A stretch of 57,629 bases of DNA from JBNLBT01 sp050303435 (GTDB lineage Bacteria > Pseudomonadota > Gammaproteobacteria > Xanthomonadales > Marinicellaceae): assembly GCA_050303435.1 (NCBI GenBank), contig JBNLBT010000010.1:1-57629 (forward strand), given 5' to 3'. Of the stretch, positions 23,711 to 32,082 are shown in pieces (position 1 is the stretch's first letter; every line of letters starts with the position of its first letter). The notes beneath the pieces were generated by a model, which did no database searches, was not told where the DNA came from, and was given only the letters and a program-made list of their open reading frames with translations. A program made the position numbers and the translations under genes.

Positions 23711-24278
23711 GCGCTGATAATCAGAATTAAAGACTCGATTGTACATGATTTGATTTACCCCCCCCCACAATTCGACAAAGCCAGTATCGCACTGCGTGCT
23801 TTAATTCCAAATATTCAGCACAATAGAAGCCGTGCGAGCATCAATGAATCTCGGCAAGCGTTGTTTAACCCAGATTGAATATTCAGCCTCACCGAATCAG
23901 CCGATTCAATGAATTCAAATGCGCAGGTAATTGTCAAGTCATCTCTGTGGGCCGGGGCCTCAATCATTGCAATCAAGGCCGAATAAAGACGACACCCCTG
24001 TGTTTTGTATATGTCTTCAAGTGTCGCCTTGGCGATGATTTGTATAATTTATTATTGAATATTTTTGTACACTAAATTTATATACGTTGATATTCGTACT
24101 AATATGTTACGATATAAACCGCAGATGAATTAATGCGGTTCATTGCCCCACTCAATTGTCGCTTATTACTCAATCTGAGCGGGTCATGTCTCTGAATTAA
24201 GTGAATAAAGATTAATTCATAAGTCAAAAAAAACACAGTTTAAAAACATGCCTTATTGAATGGAGGAACACCAAACTC
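23711..24278. other. AT-rich non-coding region before the GH42-like gene, with C9 tract and hairpins
   Basis: No convincing gene; the longest frames have no ribosome binding site. The left end holds a run of nine C (23758-23766) upstream of the SnoaL-like gene. The part from about 23990 is strongly AT-rich. It contains a perfect 7-bp stem AACCGCA/TGCGGTT (24117-24140) and a GAATTAA/TTAATTC inverted repeat near 24195, ahead of the TGGAGGA ribosome binding site of the plus-strand gene. Probably the promoter and 5' leader of that gene. Confidence 0.5.
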
Positions 24279-27200
24279 ATGAAATTCACCACACCACACA
24301 CTCAATATCTACTGATTTGTATCAGTTTCATTTTTTGCAGTCAAACACTGGCGCAAACTCGAATTGACTGGAGCAGTGGACGCGCAGATTTACAGATACA
24401 GGAAAACGGCACATGGCGGTCAAAAACGCCCGTTTGGATGGAAGCCTTTCATGGCATTGAACGCATGCCCGAAGGCTGGAGCATGGTGCAGAGATCGAAC
24501 GAACCCGGAGGCGCAACCAACCCCATGGACCTGCGCGTTGACAACCCGGATCACAACCCCGATGTCGATTTCTATCCATACAATTGTAACAACGAGGATC
24601 TGCCCCGGCTGTTCAGCCAACGCACTTTGGGTTTCATTGATGCATACATTGCACCGGATGGTGCCGATCCGCTCAACTTGGCCTTCCATCAAGTGTTGAC
24701 ACACCCAGAGCGTTACAACTCCATCGCACGCACAAATGTGCCTGAACTGAATCGATTGGGCTCTGTAAACGCCGCGGTCACATTCAATTGGCGGGCTGAA
24801 CTTGCACCCGATGAATGGACCATTTCGCCCGCGCTCGTGGTTTATTTTAATCGCCCCGGCATTGATTCAGCGGGGCATGCAACCACAGTATGGACCAGCC
24901 AAATCAGACCACTGAACCTTGCTGAGTTTGGCAACTCATCTGAAGAAATCACCGTGATGGTTGATTTACCGCCACTGCTCGATGTCCATGACCCAACCAA
25001 CATGTTCATTCAGATTCGTGGATTCAAAGGCGTCAGCGTGATAGATGAACTCACCGTAGATGTGCTGAATTCTGAAAATACGCTTCTTTCTCGATACACA
25101 GATGATTTTGACACCCGCAAAGGCATGGAGGAATTGGAAAAATTTGCCAGTAAAACACAAGCGGACACCGTGTTTGTCAATGTACTGGTGTACATGCGGG
25201 ATTTGATCCCATTGGCGAATGACCCACGATCGCCTGCACTCGGCAATGGCTTATATGCCGGTTTTGCAGGTTTTAAAAAAACCTTCATGTTGGATGCTTT
25301 GGATGCATTCATGACAACACTGCCTGAAAATTACAAAGTTTTTCTGAAAATCAACCTGGACCCTGACGAAGCGTATTTATTTCCGGAACTGCATGAATTG
25401 TCGGCACTTGTAGATGACCTGGGGGTGAACGGCGACTATGACAACGACGGAATACCCGGCGATTTCAATGCGCAAGTCATTTCTCGGGTCATCAATTTTG
25501 AACGCATTCCTCAAGATCAAATCAACAATCCAAATGCAAACAATCGCTGTGAGCAAGTCTATCCCGCATCGCAGTCGCCTCTGACCTACCGCCGAGGCGG
25601 CGGATGGATGTCAAATCATCTGATCGCTTCGGATACACGCCACGCATCTACGGCCAGCCAGGACTATCGCAACTACATTAAAAACCAGCTCAGTCAGCTC
25701 GTTTCAGTTTTAAATGCGCGCACGGCGTATCGAGATAAAGTGGCCGGTTTTATGTTTGGCTTCAGCCCGACAGGTGAAAATTTCATCCCCGGAACCATGC
25801 ATTGGTACGTCCCAGATGCCAATCCTGGGATTGCAACCGCAGGCGCCACCACATTCGACAACCTGGGACGCCACAGCCCAAGAATCTACCGGGACTATTA
25901 TTTGCCGCTGATGAATGACCCGGTGCTTAACTCTGAACTCACAGACGCCACGGATCGAACCAGAGAAATGGCCGATGCACTGTCCAGTTTGATCAAAGAA
26001 AGCGCACAGATCATTCGCCAACGCTGGACCCATTCACCGATTGTGCTGGGCACCTATTATGCGTATTTGGGAGAATTTTCCGAAGGCTGGGGCCGTTTAA
26101 TGGAAGATGGCCACACCGGACCGTTGCCATTCACAAACGGCGTGCCTGATGTAGACATGATCCTGGCCCCGGCTTCTTACAACCAGCGCGGTGACCGGAC
26201 GGGTGTCGGAGATGAACCTTCCCTGGACCCGTTTGGTTTCAGCGGGGCCACCATGACTCTGGCCCAGGGCCTGCACAGCCGGCGGGTTTGGATGGTGCAG
26301 GAGATGGACTTGCGTACAGACACCACCTACAGAGATTTCTTGGCGATGCCTGGGCAATCCTGTGGCTTGTGTCCCGACAGTGTTTTAAAAACCATGGCGC
26401 AGTTTAAAAGAGAATATGCACTGGCATACAGCATTGGTGCCGGCGCCTATTACCTTGACTTTGGTGATCAAACCAATCCCTGGTTGCAACACCACAATGG
26501 CCACTTCAATACAGACAAATATTATGATTTGATGGGGGCGCTGTACCAGGCGTATCCGTCCGTCAGTGAAACACAAATGGCCGAACCGATCTCCACTGCC
26601 GAGGTGGCTTTTGTTGCAGACCGGGAATCCTTGTCTTTCGGGTATTTCAACAATTCTAGTTTGCACCCGGAGTTGCTGGGCATGCAGCGCACCGTGGTTA
26701 ATCAGGCGGGATTTAAATACGATTGGTTGGAAATGGATGATTTGCTCGAAATGCAAAACCCAGCGTATAAAATGATTGTGTTTCTGCATGTGGCGATGAT
26801 GACGGCCGAAGAAAGAGCCGCCGTCAACAACTTGAAAAACGGCAACCGTCATCTGGTTTTTGTGCACGGCACCGATGTCATCACACGCAACGGCAACCAT
26901 GGTCTGTCCACGGCACAAATGGCCGCCATGATTTCAGCCGGTGGTGTTTGGCCCATTGAAATGATCAGCGACGGCAGTCAGCAGAGTCATGTGACATTCA
27001 ACAATGCATTGCCGGGTTTAAATGGCGCCGTGACGGGTGACGACGATGAAAACCGCAACCGCCCACTGTTTACATTGAATGCCAGTCACAATGCCGTTGT
27101 GATTGGCACCTACAACAACGGCAAGCCAGGGGCCTGGCACACCGATTTCAATGGTTGGCGCAGTGTCTTTCTCGGTGTGGCCAATGCCCCGCCCTGTGTT

Positions 27201-29279
27201 CAGAACAATGGCGCGTGTGACGCACAGGCGTTAACGGCACCGGCCAGACTGTGGAGAGAATTGGCGCGCAATGCCGGGGTTCAGCTGCACGCCGAGGACA
27301 ACCGCATCATACACCTGGGAAACAATCGACTGTACGCACACATCGGTGTCAATGAAACGGCCACAGTCAAATTGCCAGGCAACATCGTGCTCACGCCTTT
27401 GGTGGGCAATGAACCCACGCCCAGGCTGTATACTGGCAGCCACACCCAATTCACATTGACCGCCGACGCCAACGAAGGGGCCAGCATTTATCGCATGGAA
27501 GTCGACGGCAACCCGGACCTGGTGGTTCAGAATATATCAATCACGCCCAACAGCCCAAGGGTTGGCGACACCGTCAATGTTTCGGCGCTGATTGTCAACC
27601 AGGGGGATGCCCCGGCCGATGCCACCTTTGTTGTGCATTATTCTGTCAATGACAATGACTTTGATTCCGAAGTTTTCACTCTCACCTTGCAACCCGGTGC
27701 CAGTCGCGCAGTATCCTCGAGCTATGCAGCACTCAATTCCGGACTCCACACATTCAGGGTACGTGTTGAGCCCATACCCAATGAATCCAACCCCGACAAC
27801 AACTTTGACCAGGCCAATGTCTATGTCAGCCCAGCAGCCACGACCGACCTTGCGGTCACTCAAATATCGGTGTCACCCAGCAGCCCCGTGAGCGGACAAT
27901 CGATGACCACGACCGCCACAATAGGCAACCCCGGTGACACCGATGTGACGGCGTATTCCGTGCATTTTTATGTCAACAATCAACTGCGCGAGACACAGAA
28001 CATTGTTCAGTCACTCCCCAGTGGCTCGACTCGCACCCTCAGTATTGTTGTCAACGCAGGTCCACCGGGCACTGAAATCCATAAGGCCTGTATTGCGCTC
28101 AATGGCGATCAAAATCCCAGCAACAATTGCGATGAAATTCCAGTCAATGTGGTGCCTGGACCATTGCCAGACGTGACGATTACAGACATTTCATGGTCGC
28201 CGCAGAATCCTGTGGTCGGTCAAGCCGTTACATTGCATGCGATCATCCGCAATGTGGGCAATGCAGCCACACCGACGGGCATTGATGTGGGCACTGGTTT
28301 CACCATCAATGGCGCAGGCATCGATTCCGCGTTTTTTGTCAGGGATTCTGTAAGCAACCAACCGCGCGCTTTAAATGTCAATGAAAGCTACAGCGGCACC
28401 GGCCACAGGACCTGGGTTCCTACCAGTAACACAACTTACACCGTTTGCGCAATCGCTGACGATCAGGGTCGGTTCACAGAATTGGACGACAGTTTAGACA
28501 GCAATCGCCGTTGTGAAACCCTCACTGTGAGTTTGCCGGTCACTCAGCCGGACGTCTTCATCATGGACCTCTGGACGGTGCCACCCAATCCAGTGGTGGG
28601 AGATGTTGTGACATTGCATGCAGTCATCCACAACATGGGGACCTCGGACACGCCGGCCGGCGTGGACGTTGGCACCGGTTTCACCGTCAATGGTGCCGGC
28701 ATTGATTCCGGCTTCTTTGTGCGAGACGCACAAACCAATCAGGCCCGCGCACTGGAAGTGAACGAAAGCTACACAGGCCAAGGCCACCGCAGCTGGGTCC
28801 CCAGTCAAGCAGAAGTTTATACCGTGTGCGCCATTGCCGATGACGTCAATCGTTTTCCTGAAATCGATGAAACCAACAACGCCCGTTGTGAAACGGTGTC
28901 GGTGCAGGTGCCATTGCCCGACGTCATCATCACCGATGTCACAACCATTCCGAGCAATCCGAGGGTCGGCGATGCCGTGACTCTGATCGCTACGATCAAA
29001 AACCAGGGCAACGCGCCCACTCCGGCAAATATTGATGTCGGCGTGGGCTTTCAAGTGAACGGGGTCACCCAGGGGGCCTTCTTTGTGCGCGACGCCACAA
29101 CCAATCAAGCCCGGTCACTGGCCGTGAACGAAAGTTACAGCGGACAATCGCATTTAATCTGGACTCCGTCCAATGCGACATCGTATTCGATTCTGGCTTG
29201 GGCCGATGACGTGGGCCGTTTTACAGAATCAAATGAAACCAACAACAAAAAATACAAAACGATGATTGTCTCGCAATAG
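24279..29279 (+). CDS. Large secreted GH42-like glycoside hydrolase with five CARDB domains
   Basis: 1666 aa with a signal peptide (about 1-25, ending TLAQ) and a GGAGGA ribosome binding site. An unassigned N-terminal beta-rich part (about 26-340) precedes what looks like a GH-A clan barrel (about 340-770). Candidate catalytic residues are Glu500 (FGFSPTGENF) and Glu675 (VWMVQEMDL), 175 residues apart, close to the spacing in known GH42 beta-galactosidases. A region at about 775-900 (EVAFVADRESLSFG, YDWLEMDDLLEM, YKMIVFLHVAMMTAEERAAV) resembles the GH42 trimerisation domain. Five CARDB domains start near 1080, 1190, 1298, 1425 and 1548; the last three share long blocks (DVGTGF, FFVRDA, ALEVNESY, VCAIADD). 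It is probably an extracellular polysaccharide enzyme with a cell-surface or substrate-binding stalk. The family call is by motif only. Confidence 0.65.
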   Translation: MKFTTPHTQYLLICISFIFCSQTLAQTRIDWSSGRADLQIQENGTWRSKTPVWMEAFHGIERMPEGWSMVQRSNEPGGATNPMDLRVDNPDHNPDVDFYPYNCNNEDLPRLFSQRTLGFIDAYIAPDGADPLNLAFHQVLTHPERYNSIARTNVPELNRLGSVNAAVTFNWRAELAPDEWTISPALVVYFNRPGIDSAGHATTVWTSQIRPLNLAEFGNSSEEITVMVDLPPLLDVHDPTNMFIQIRGFKGVSVIDELTVDVLNSENTLLSRYTDDFDTRKGMEELEKFASKTQADTVFVNVLVYMRDLIPLANDPRSPALGNGLYAGFAGFKKTFMLDALDAFMTTLPENYKVFLKINLDPDEAYLFPELHELSALVDDLGVNGDYDNDGIPGDFNAQVISRVINFERIPQDQINNPNANNRCEQVYPASQSPLTYRRGGGWMSNHLIASDTRHASTASQDYRNYIKNQLSQLVSVLNARTAYRDKVAGFMFGFSPTGENFIPGTMHWYVPDANPGIATAGATTFDNLGRHSPRIYRDYYLPLMNDPVLNSELTDATDRTREMADALSSLIKESAQIIRQRWTHSPIVLGTYYAYLGEFSEGWGRLMEDGHTGPLPFTNGVPDVDMILAPASYNQRGDRTGVGDEPSLDPFGFSGATMTLAQGLHSRRVWMVQEMDLRTDTTYRDFLAMPGQSCGLCPDSVLKTMAQFKREYALAYSIGAGAYYLDFGDQTNPWLQHHNGHFNTDKYYDLMGALYQAYPSVSETQMAEPISTAEVAFVADRESLSFGYFNNSSLHPELLGMQRTVVNQAGFKYDWLEMDDLLEMQNPAYKMIVFLHVAMMTAEERAAVNNLKNGNRHLVFVHGTDVITRNGNHGLSTAQMAAMISAGGVWPIEMISDGSQQSHVTFNNALPGLNGAVTGDDDENRNRPLFTLNASHNAVVIGTYNNGKPGAWHTDFNGWRSVFLGVANAPPCVQNNGACDAQALTAPARLWRELARNAGVQLHAEDNRIIHLGNNRLYAHIGVNETATVKLPGNIVLTPLVGNEPTPRLYTGSHTQFTLTADANEGASIYRMEVDGNPDLVVQNISITPNSPRVGDTVNVSALIVNQGDAPADATFVVHYSVNDNDFDSEVFTLTLQPGASRAVSSSYAALNSGLHTFRVRVEPIPNESNPDNNFDQANVYVSPAATTDLAVTQISVSPSSPVSGQSMTTTATIGNPGDTDVTAYSVHFYVNNQLRETQNIVQSLPSGSTRTLSIVVNAGPPGTEIHKACIALNGDQNPSNNCDEIPVNVVPGPLPDVTITDISWSPQNPVVGQAVTLHAIIRNVGNAATPTGIDVGTGFTINGAGIDSAFFVRDSVSNQPRALNVNESYSGTGHRTWVPTSNTTYTVCAIADDQGRFTELDDSLDSNRRCETLTVSLPVTQPDVFIMDLWTVPPNPVVGDVVTLHAVIHNMGTSDTPAGVDVGTGFTVNGAGIDSGFFVRDAQTNQARALEVNESYTGQGHRSWVPSQAEVYTVCAIADDVNRFPEIDETNNARCETVSVQVPLPDVIITDVTTIPSNPRVGDAVTLIATIKNQGNAPTPANIDVGVGFQVNGVTQGAFFVRDATTNQARSLAVNESYSGQSHLIWTPSNATSYSILAWADDVGRFTESNETNNKKYKTMIVSQ
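28170..29276 (+). repeat. Three near-copies of a CARDB-coding unit (about 370-380 bp each)
   Basis: Units begin at 28170, 28551 and 28920. They share blocks coding for DVGTGF, NGAGID, FFVRDA and NESY(S/T)G with strong DNA similarity, so they arose by recent internal duplication. Confidence 0.7.
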
Positions 29280-29817
29280 ACCGTTCATTTATAAATCGTT
29301 GGGCCAGATGAAGTCCATTGTGGCAAACAACGGACTTCATCGGCTCATTCATGGATTGGGCTTGGATTCATATCAACAGGCGCACTGCGGGCGTCCTGCC
29401 AGCCGCCGTGCGAGACCACGAAGCAGGTCTCATTCGCTCCCGGCCAAAGCGCGCATCGGCTTGATCAATGTCTCACGCATTCATCTGGGCCGCAGACCCA
29501 GTCAATGGTTTATCCCATCGAACCTGCGTATGCTGTCGCACAATGAGGTCGATCCTGGCTTAAAGCACACACAGTAAATGTCGCGATGCGGCATTGTTTA
29601 TGCGCCGCGTCCGACAGGCGTCGTGTGATGTGATGGGACGGTCACTTTTCGCCGTTCGATGTTGCTGACCAATAACAAAGGCGTTCAGCAATGTATATCC
29701 GATCGGCATTGGGAGATCTATAGATGTGCTGTTCACTAACCCAATTCATGTACAATAAAACAGGGCCTTAAGTCCCCTAGTTTTAACCACTGAGCCTAAC
29801 CCTTCGGAGGTATTGTC
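29280..29817. other. 538-bp non-coding region between the GH42-like and cyclase genes
   Basis: No credible gene. Besides the hairpin at 29307-29341 it contains a GAGACC/GGTCTC stem near 29411, a GCGGC/GCCGC stem (29588-29608), an imperfect palindrome around CTTAAG near 29765, and a GGAGG ribosome binding site just before the cyclase gene. TACAAT near 29750 is a possible -10 element without a good -35. Confidence 0.4.
29307..29341 (+). terminator. Strong hairpin just after the GH42-like gene, no T-tract
   Basis: Perfect 10-bp arms GATGAAGTCC/GGACTTCATC, extended inward to 14 of 15 pairs, with a GGCAA loop, 28 bp after the stop codon. The missing T-run makes a classical intrinsic terminator doubtful; it may protect the mRNA 3' end. 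Confidence 0.5.
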
Positions 29818-30597
29818 ATGTTGTTTCGAGTCACTTTACTGATGCTGTTTGGGGCGTTTGCTGCCTCAGCACAAGACTTGTCATCAGGCCGCCTGATTGA
29901 TTTAACGCATCCATTCAATGAACAATCGGTGTATTGGCCGACCGCAACCATGTTCAGCAAGACTGAAGTGTTCAAAGGCGTTACCGAGGCTGGGCACTTT
30001 TATGCCGCTTATGACTTTTCCGCCGCCGAACACGGCGGCACCCACATGGATTCTCCGATCCATTTTGCGGCAGAGGGACACACCACCGAACATGTCCCGC
30101 TGAGTCAGTTGATTGGTCCCGGGGTGGTGATTGATGTGTCTGCTCAAGCCGCCCGAGATGTGGACTACCAAGTCACAGCGGCAGACATCCAGGCCTTTGA
30201 AGCGGCCCATGGCCAGATTCCCAAAGGCGCGGTGGTGTTGATCAACACCGGCCGGGCCGCCCTGTATTCCGACCGCGAAGCGTATATGGGCACCACTGAA
30301 CGGGGTCAGGATGCGGTTGCCAAACTGCACTTTCCGGGCTTGGGGCTGGATGGCGCTGAGTTGTTGGTATCACGTGGCATCGGCGCCGTTGGTTTGGACA
30401 CCCCTTCCATTGATCACGGTCAATCGAAAGATTTCTCCACCCATGTGGCTTTGATGACCCACAACATCCCAGCGTTTGAAAACGTGGCTGACATGAGCCA
30501 ATTACCACCCACTGGCTTCACTGCGATCGCTTTACCGATGTTGATTGAAGGTGGTTCCGGTGCACCGTTGAGAATCGTGGCGCACCTGCCTGAGTAG
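29818..30597 (+). CDS. Exported cyclase-family (kynurenine formamidase-like) metal hydrolase
   Basis: 259 aa. A signal peptide (about 1-18, ending ASAQ) precedes LIDLTHPFNEQSVYWPT and the metal-binding signature HGGTHMDSPIHF (about 73-84). Further conserved blocks are PLSQLIGPGVVIDV, KGAVVLINTG and GAVGLDTPSIDHG, typical of the cyclase/KynB family, which hydrolyses amides or lactones with divalent metals. The export signal suggests a periplasmic or extracellular substrate, so true kynurenine formamidase activity is less likely. GGAGG lies 8 bases before the ATG. It stands alone between two non-coding gaps. Confidence 0.88.
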   Translation: MLFRVTLLMLFGAFAASAQDLSSGRLIDLTHPFNEQSVYWPTATMFSKTEVFKGVTEAGHFYAAYDFSAAEHGGTHMDSPIHFAAEGHTTEHVPLSQLIGPGVVIDVSAQAARDVDYQVTAADIQAFEAAHGQIPKGAVVLINTGRAALYSDREAYMGTTERGQDAVAKLHFPGLGLDGAELLVSRGIGAVGLDTPSIDHGQSKDFSTHVALMTHNIPAFENVADMSQLPPTGFTAIALPMLIEGGSGAPLRIVAHLPE

Positions 30598-30719
30598 TCA
30601 ATCATATCCTGGCGACCAGAAAGCGAAAAAGGCAGATCATTTTCATCACAGCCCTCGCTTATCCATCAAACCCAGAAATCAATGACTCTTAAGTTCGGAT
30701 TACAATTACATTTTTCCAA

Positions 30720-30761
30720 AAAAAAAAAGGCCATCCATGAACAACTTTCTGGATTTGATGC
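30720..30761 (-). terminator. Possible terminator downstream of tRNA-Arg
   Basis: On the minus strand a short ATCCA/TGGAT stem is followed by GGCC and a run of about ten T. It lies about 80 bp after the tRNA 3' end. The stem is weak. Confidence 0.3.
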
Positions 30762-30838
30762 GTGCCAATACACCCAAGGGTCATCTGAATATAACTATTT
30801 AATCTCGATGCTTTGTGCAAGCCTATGAATTCCAGGGG

Positions 30839-30915
30839 TGGCGCGCCCGACAGGAGTCGAACCTGTGACCTTTGCCTTCGGAGGGCAACACTCTATCCAA
30901 CTGAGCTACGGGCGC
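30839..30915 (-). tRNA. tRNA-Arg (anticodon CCG)
   Basis: A 77-nt cloverleaf read on the minus strand. The acceptor stem is GCGCCCG/CGGGCGC, the D-arm AGCTCAGTTGGATAGAGT, and the anticodon stem TTGCC/GGCAA with loop CTCCGAA (anticodon CCG). The T-arm is ACAGG TTCGACT CCTGT, followed by discriminator G and an encoded CCA. Reads CGG arginine codons. It starts 13 bp after the cystathionine gamma-lyase stop and has its own candidate -10 element. Confidence 0.95.
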
Positions 30916-30917
30916 GT

Positions 30918-30932
30918 GCGGCGTATTTTAAC
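30918..30932 (-). promoter_or_regulatory. Candidate -10 and GC-rich discriminator for tRNA-Arg
   Basis: Minus-strand GTTAAAATACGCCGC: a TAAAAT -10 element followed by a GC-rich discriminator, placing the start a few bases before the tRNA 5' end. The identical 15-mer occurs before guaB. No convincing -35 element is seen. Confidence 0.45.
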
Positions 30933-32082
30933 CCAAGGCGTGGTCCAAATCATCAATTAGATCGTCGATGTCCTCGATTCCGACCGACAGGCGCACCAGG
31001 TTGTCGCTGATGCCGATGGTTTGTCTTTGTTCGGCAGGCACCGAGGCATGGGTCATGATGGCCGGATGATTGATCAGGGATTCAATGCCGCCCAGACTTT
31101 CGGCCAGGGTGAAGTACTCGCAGCGCTCCATCATGCGGCGGGTCTCTTCCAGACCGCCCTTGATCAGCACCGTGATGATGCCGCCAAAATCGCGCATCTG
31201 CTTTTTCGCCAGCGCGTGTTGCGGGTGCGAAGACAATCCCGGGTAAATCACTTGTTCCACGCGCGGGTCTTTTTCCAGCCAGCGCGCGATGCCCATGGCG
31301 TTCTGGCAGTGGCGGTCCATGCGCAGCGGCAGGGTTTTCAGGCCGCGCAGGGCCAGATAGCTGTCAAACGGGCCGGCCACTGCACCGATGGAGTTTTGCA
31401 GAAATGTCAGTTGTTCGGCCAGATCCGGGCGGCCGGTGACGGCGATGCCGCCGACCATGTCGGAGTGGCCATTGATGAATTTTGTGGCCGAATGCATGAC
31501 CACGTCAAAACCATGATCCAGCGGTTTTTGCAGGTACGGTGAAGCGAAGGTGTTGTCGCACACGCTGATCAGGTTGTGCTGTTTGGCAAAGGCCGCCACC
31601 GCGTCCAGATCCACCAGTTTGAGCATCGGGTTGGTCGGGGTTTCAATCCACACCATGCGCGTTTCCGGTTTCAGCGCCGCTTGCAGGGCGCCGTCTTCGG
31701 TCAGATCAACAAAATCGAATTGCAGGCCCGCGCTGCGTCGGCGCACGCGGTTGAACAGGCGGTTGCTGCCACCATACAAATCGTCCATGGCGATGACGTG
31801 ATCGCCGGCATCCAGCAATTCCAGAATGGTGGCGGTGGCCGCCATACCGGAGGCAAAGGCGTACCCGTGGGTGCCGTTTTCCAGCGCCGCCACACAACGC
31901 TCATAGGCAAACCGTGTGGGGTTGTGCGAGCGTGAATACTCAAAGCCCTGGTGATCGCCCGGAGATCTCTGCTTGTAGGTGGATGAGGTGTAAATCGGTG
32001 GCATCACTGCGCCGGTGGTCGGATCGACCCGCTGGCCGGCGTGAATCGCCTGGGTCTGCATGCCGGGTTTCTTGTTTTTCAT
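30928..32082 (-). CDS. Cystathionine gamma-lyase / gamma-synthase family PLP enzyme
   Basis: 384 aa, full length for the Cys/Met-metabolism PLP family. Blocks seen: TQAIHAGQRVDPTTGAVMPPIY, YSRSHNPTR, FASGMAATATI, DDLYGGSNRLF, WIETPTNPMLKLVD, VCDNTFASPYLQKPL, and the PLP-lysine motif HSATKFINGHSDMVGG. Its start overlaps the stop of the cystathionine beta-synthase gene by 4 bp, so it most likely works as cystathionine gamma-lyase, splitting cystathionine to cysteine, 2-oxobutyrate and ammonia. Sequence alone does not exclude MetB-type activity. These enzymes can also release H2S. Confidence 0.9.
   Translation of the reverse strand: MKNKKPGMQTQAIHAGQRVDPTTGAVMPPIYTSSTYKQRSPGDHQGFEYSRSHNPTRFAYERCVAALENGTHGYAFASGMAATATILELLDAGDHVIAMDDLYGGSNRLFNRVRRRSAGLQFDFVDLTEDGALQAALKPETRMVWIETPTNPMLKLVDLDAVAAFAKQHNLISVCDNTFASPYLQKPLDHGFDVVMHSATKFINGHSDMVGGIAVTGRPDLAEQLTFLQNSIGAVAGPFDSYLALRGLKTLPLRMDRHCQNAMGIARWLEKDPRVEQVIYPGLSSHPQHALAKKQMRDFGGIITVLIKGGLEETRRMMERCEYFTLAESLGGIESLINHPAIMTHASVPAEQRQTIGISDNLVRLSVGIEDIDDLIDDLDHALG

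Noticed and set aside
23183..23878. 231-codon plus-strand frame opposite the SnoaL-like gene
   Set aside because: The minus-strand frame has clear NTF2-fold homology, while the plus frame crosses intergenic AT-rich DNA.
29266..29577. 103-codon frame after the GH42-like gene
   Set aside because: Overlaps the 3' end of the large gene and a perfect hairpin; Arg/Ser/His-rich and with no ribosome binding site.
29733..29817. Riboswitch-like leader before the cyclase gene
   Set aside because: The CTTAAG palindrome and ribosome binding site do not match any riboswitch class I know; kept only as part of the gap description.
30737..30802. 21-codon ORF (MNNFLDLMRAN...) before tRNA-Arg
   Set aside because: No ribosome binding site, too short to judge, and it overlaps a possible terminator of the tRNA.
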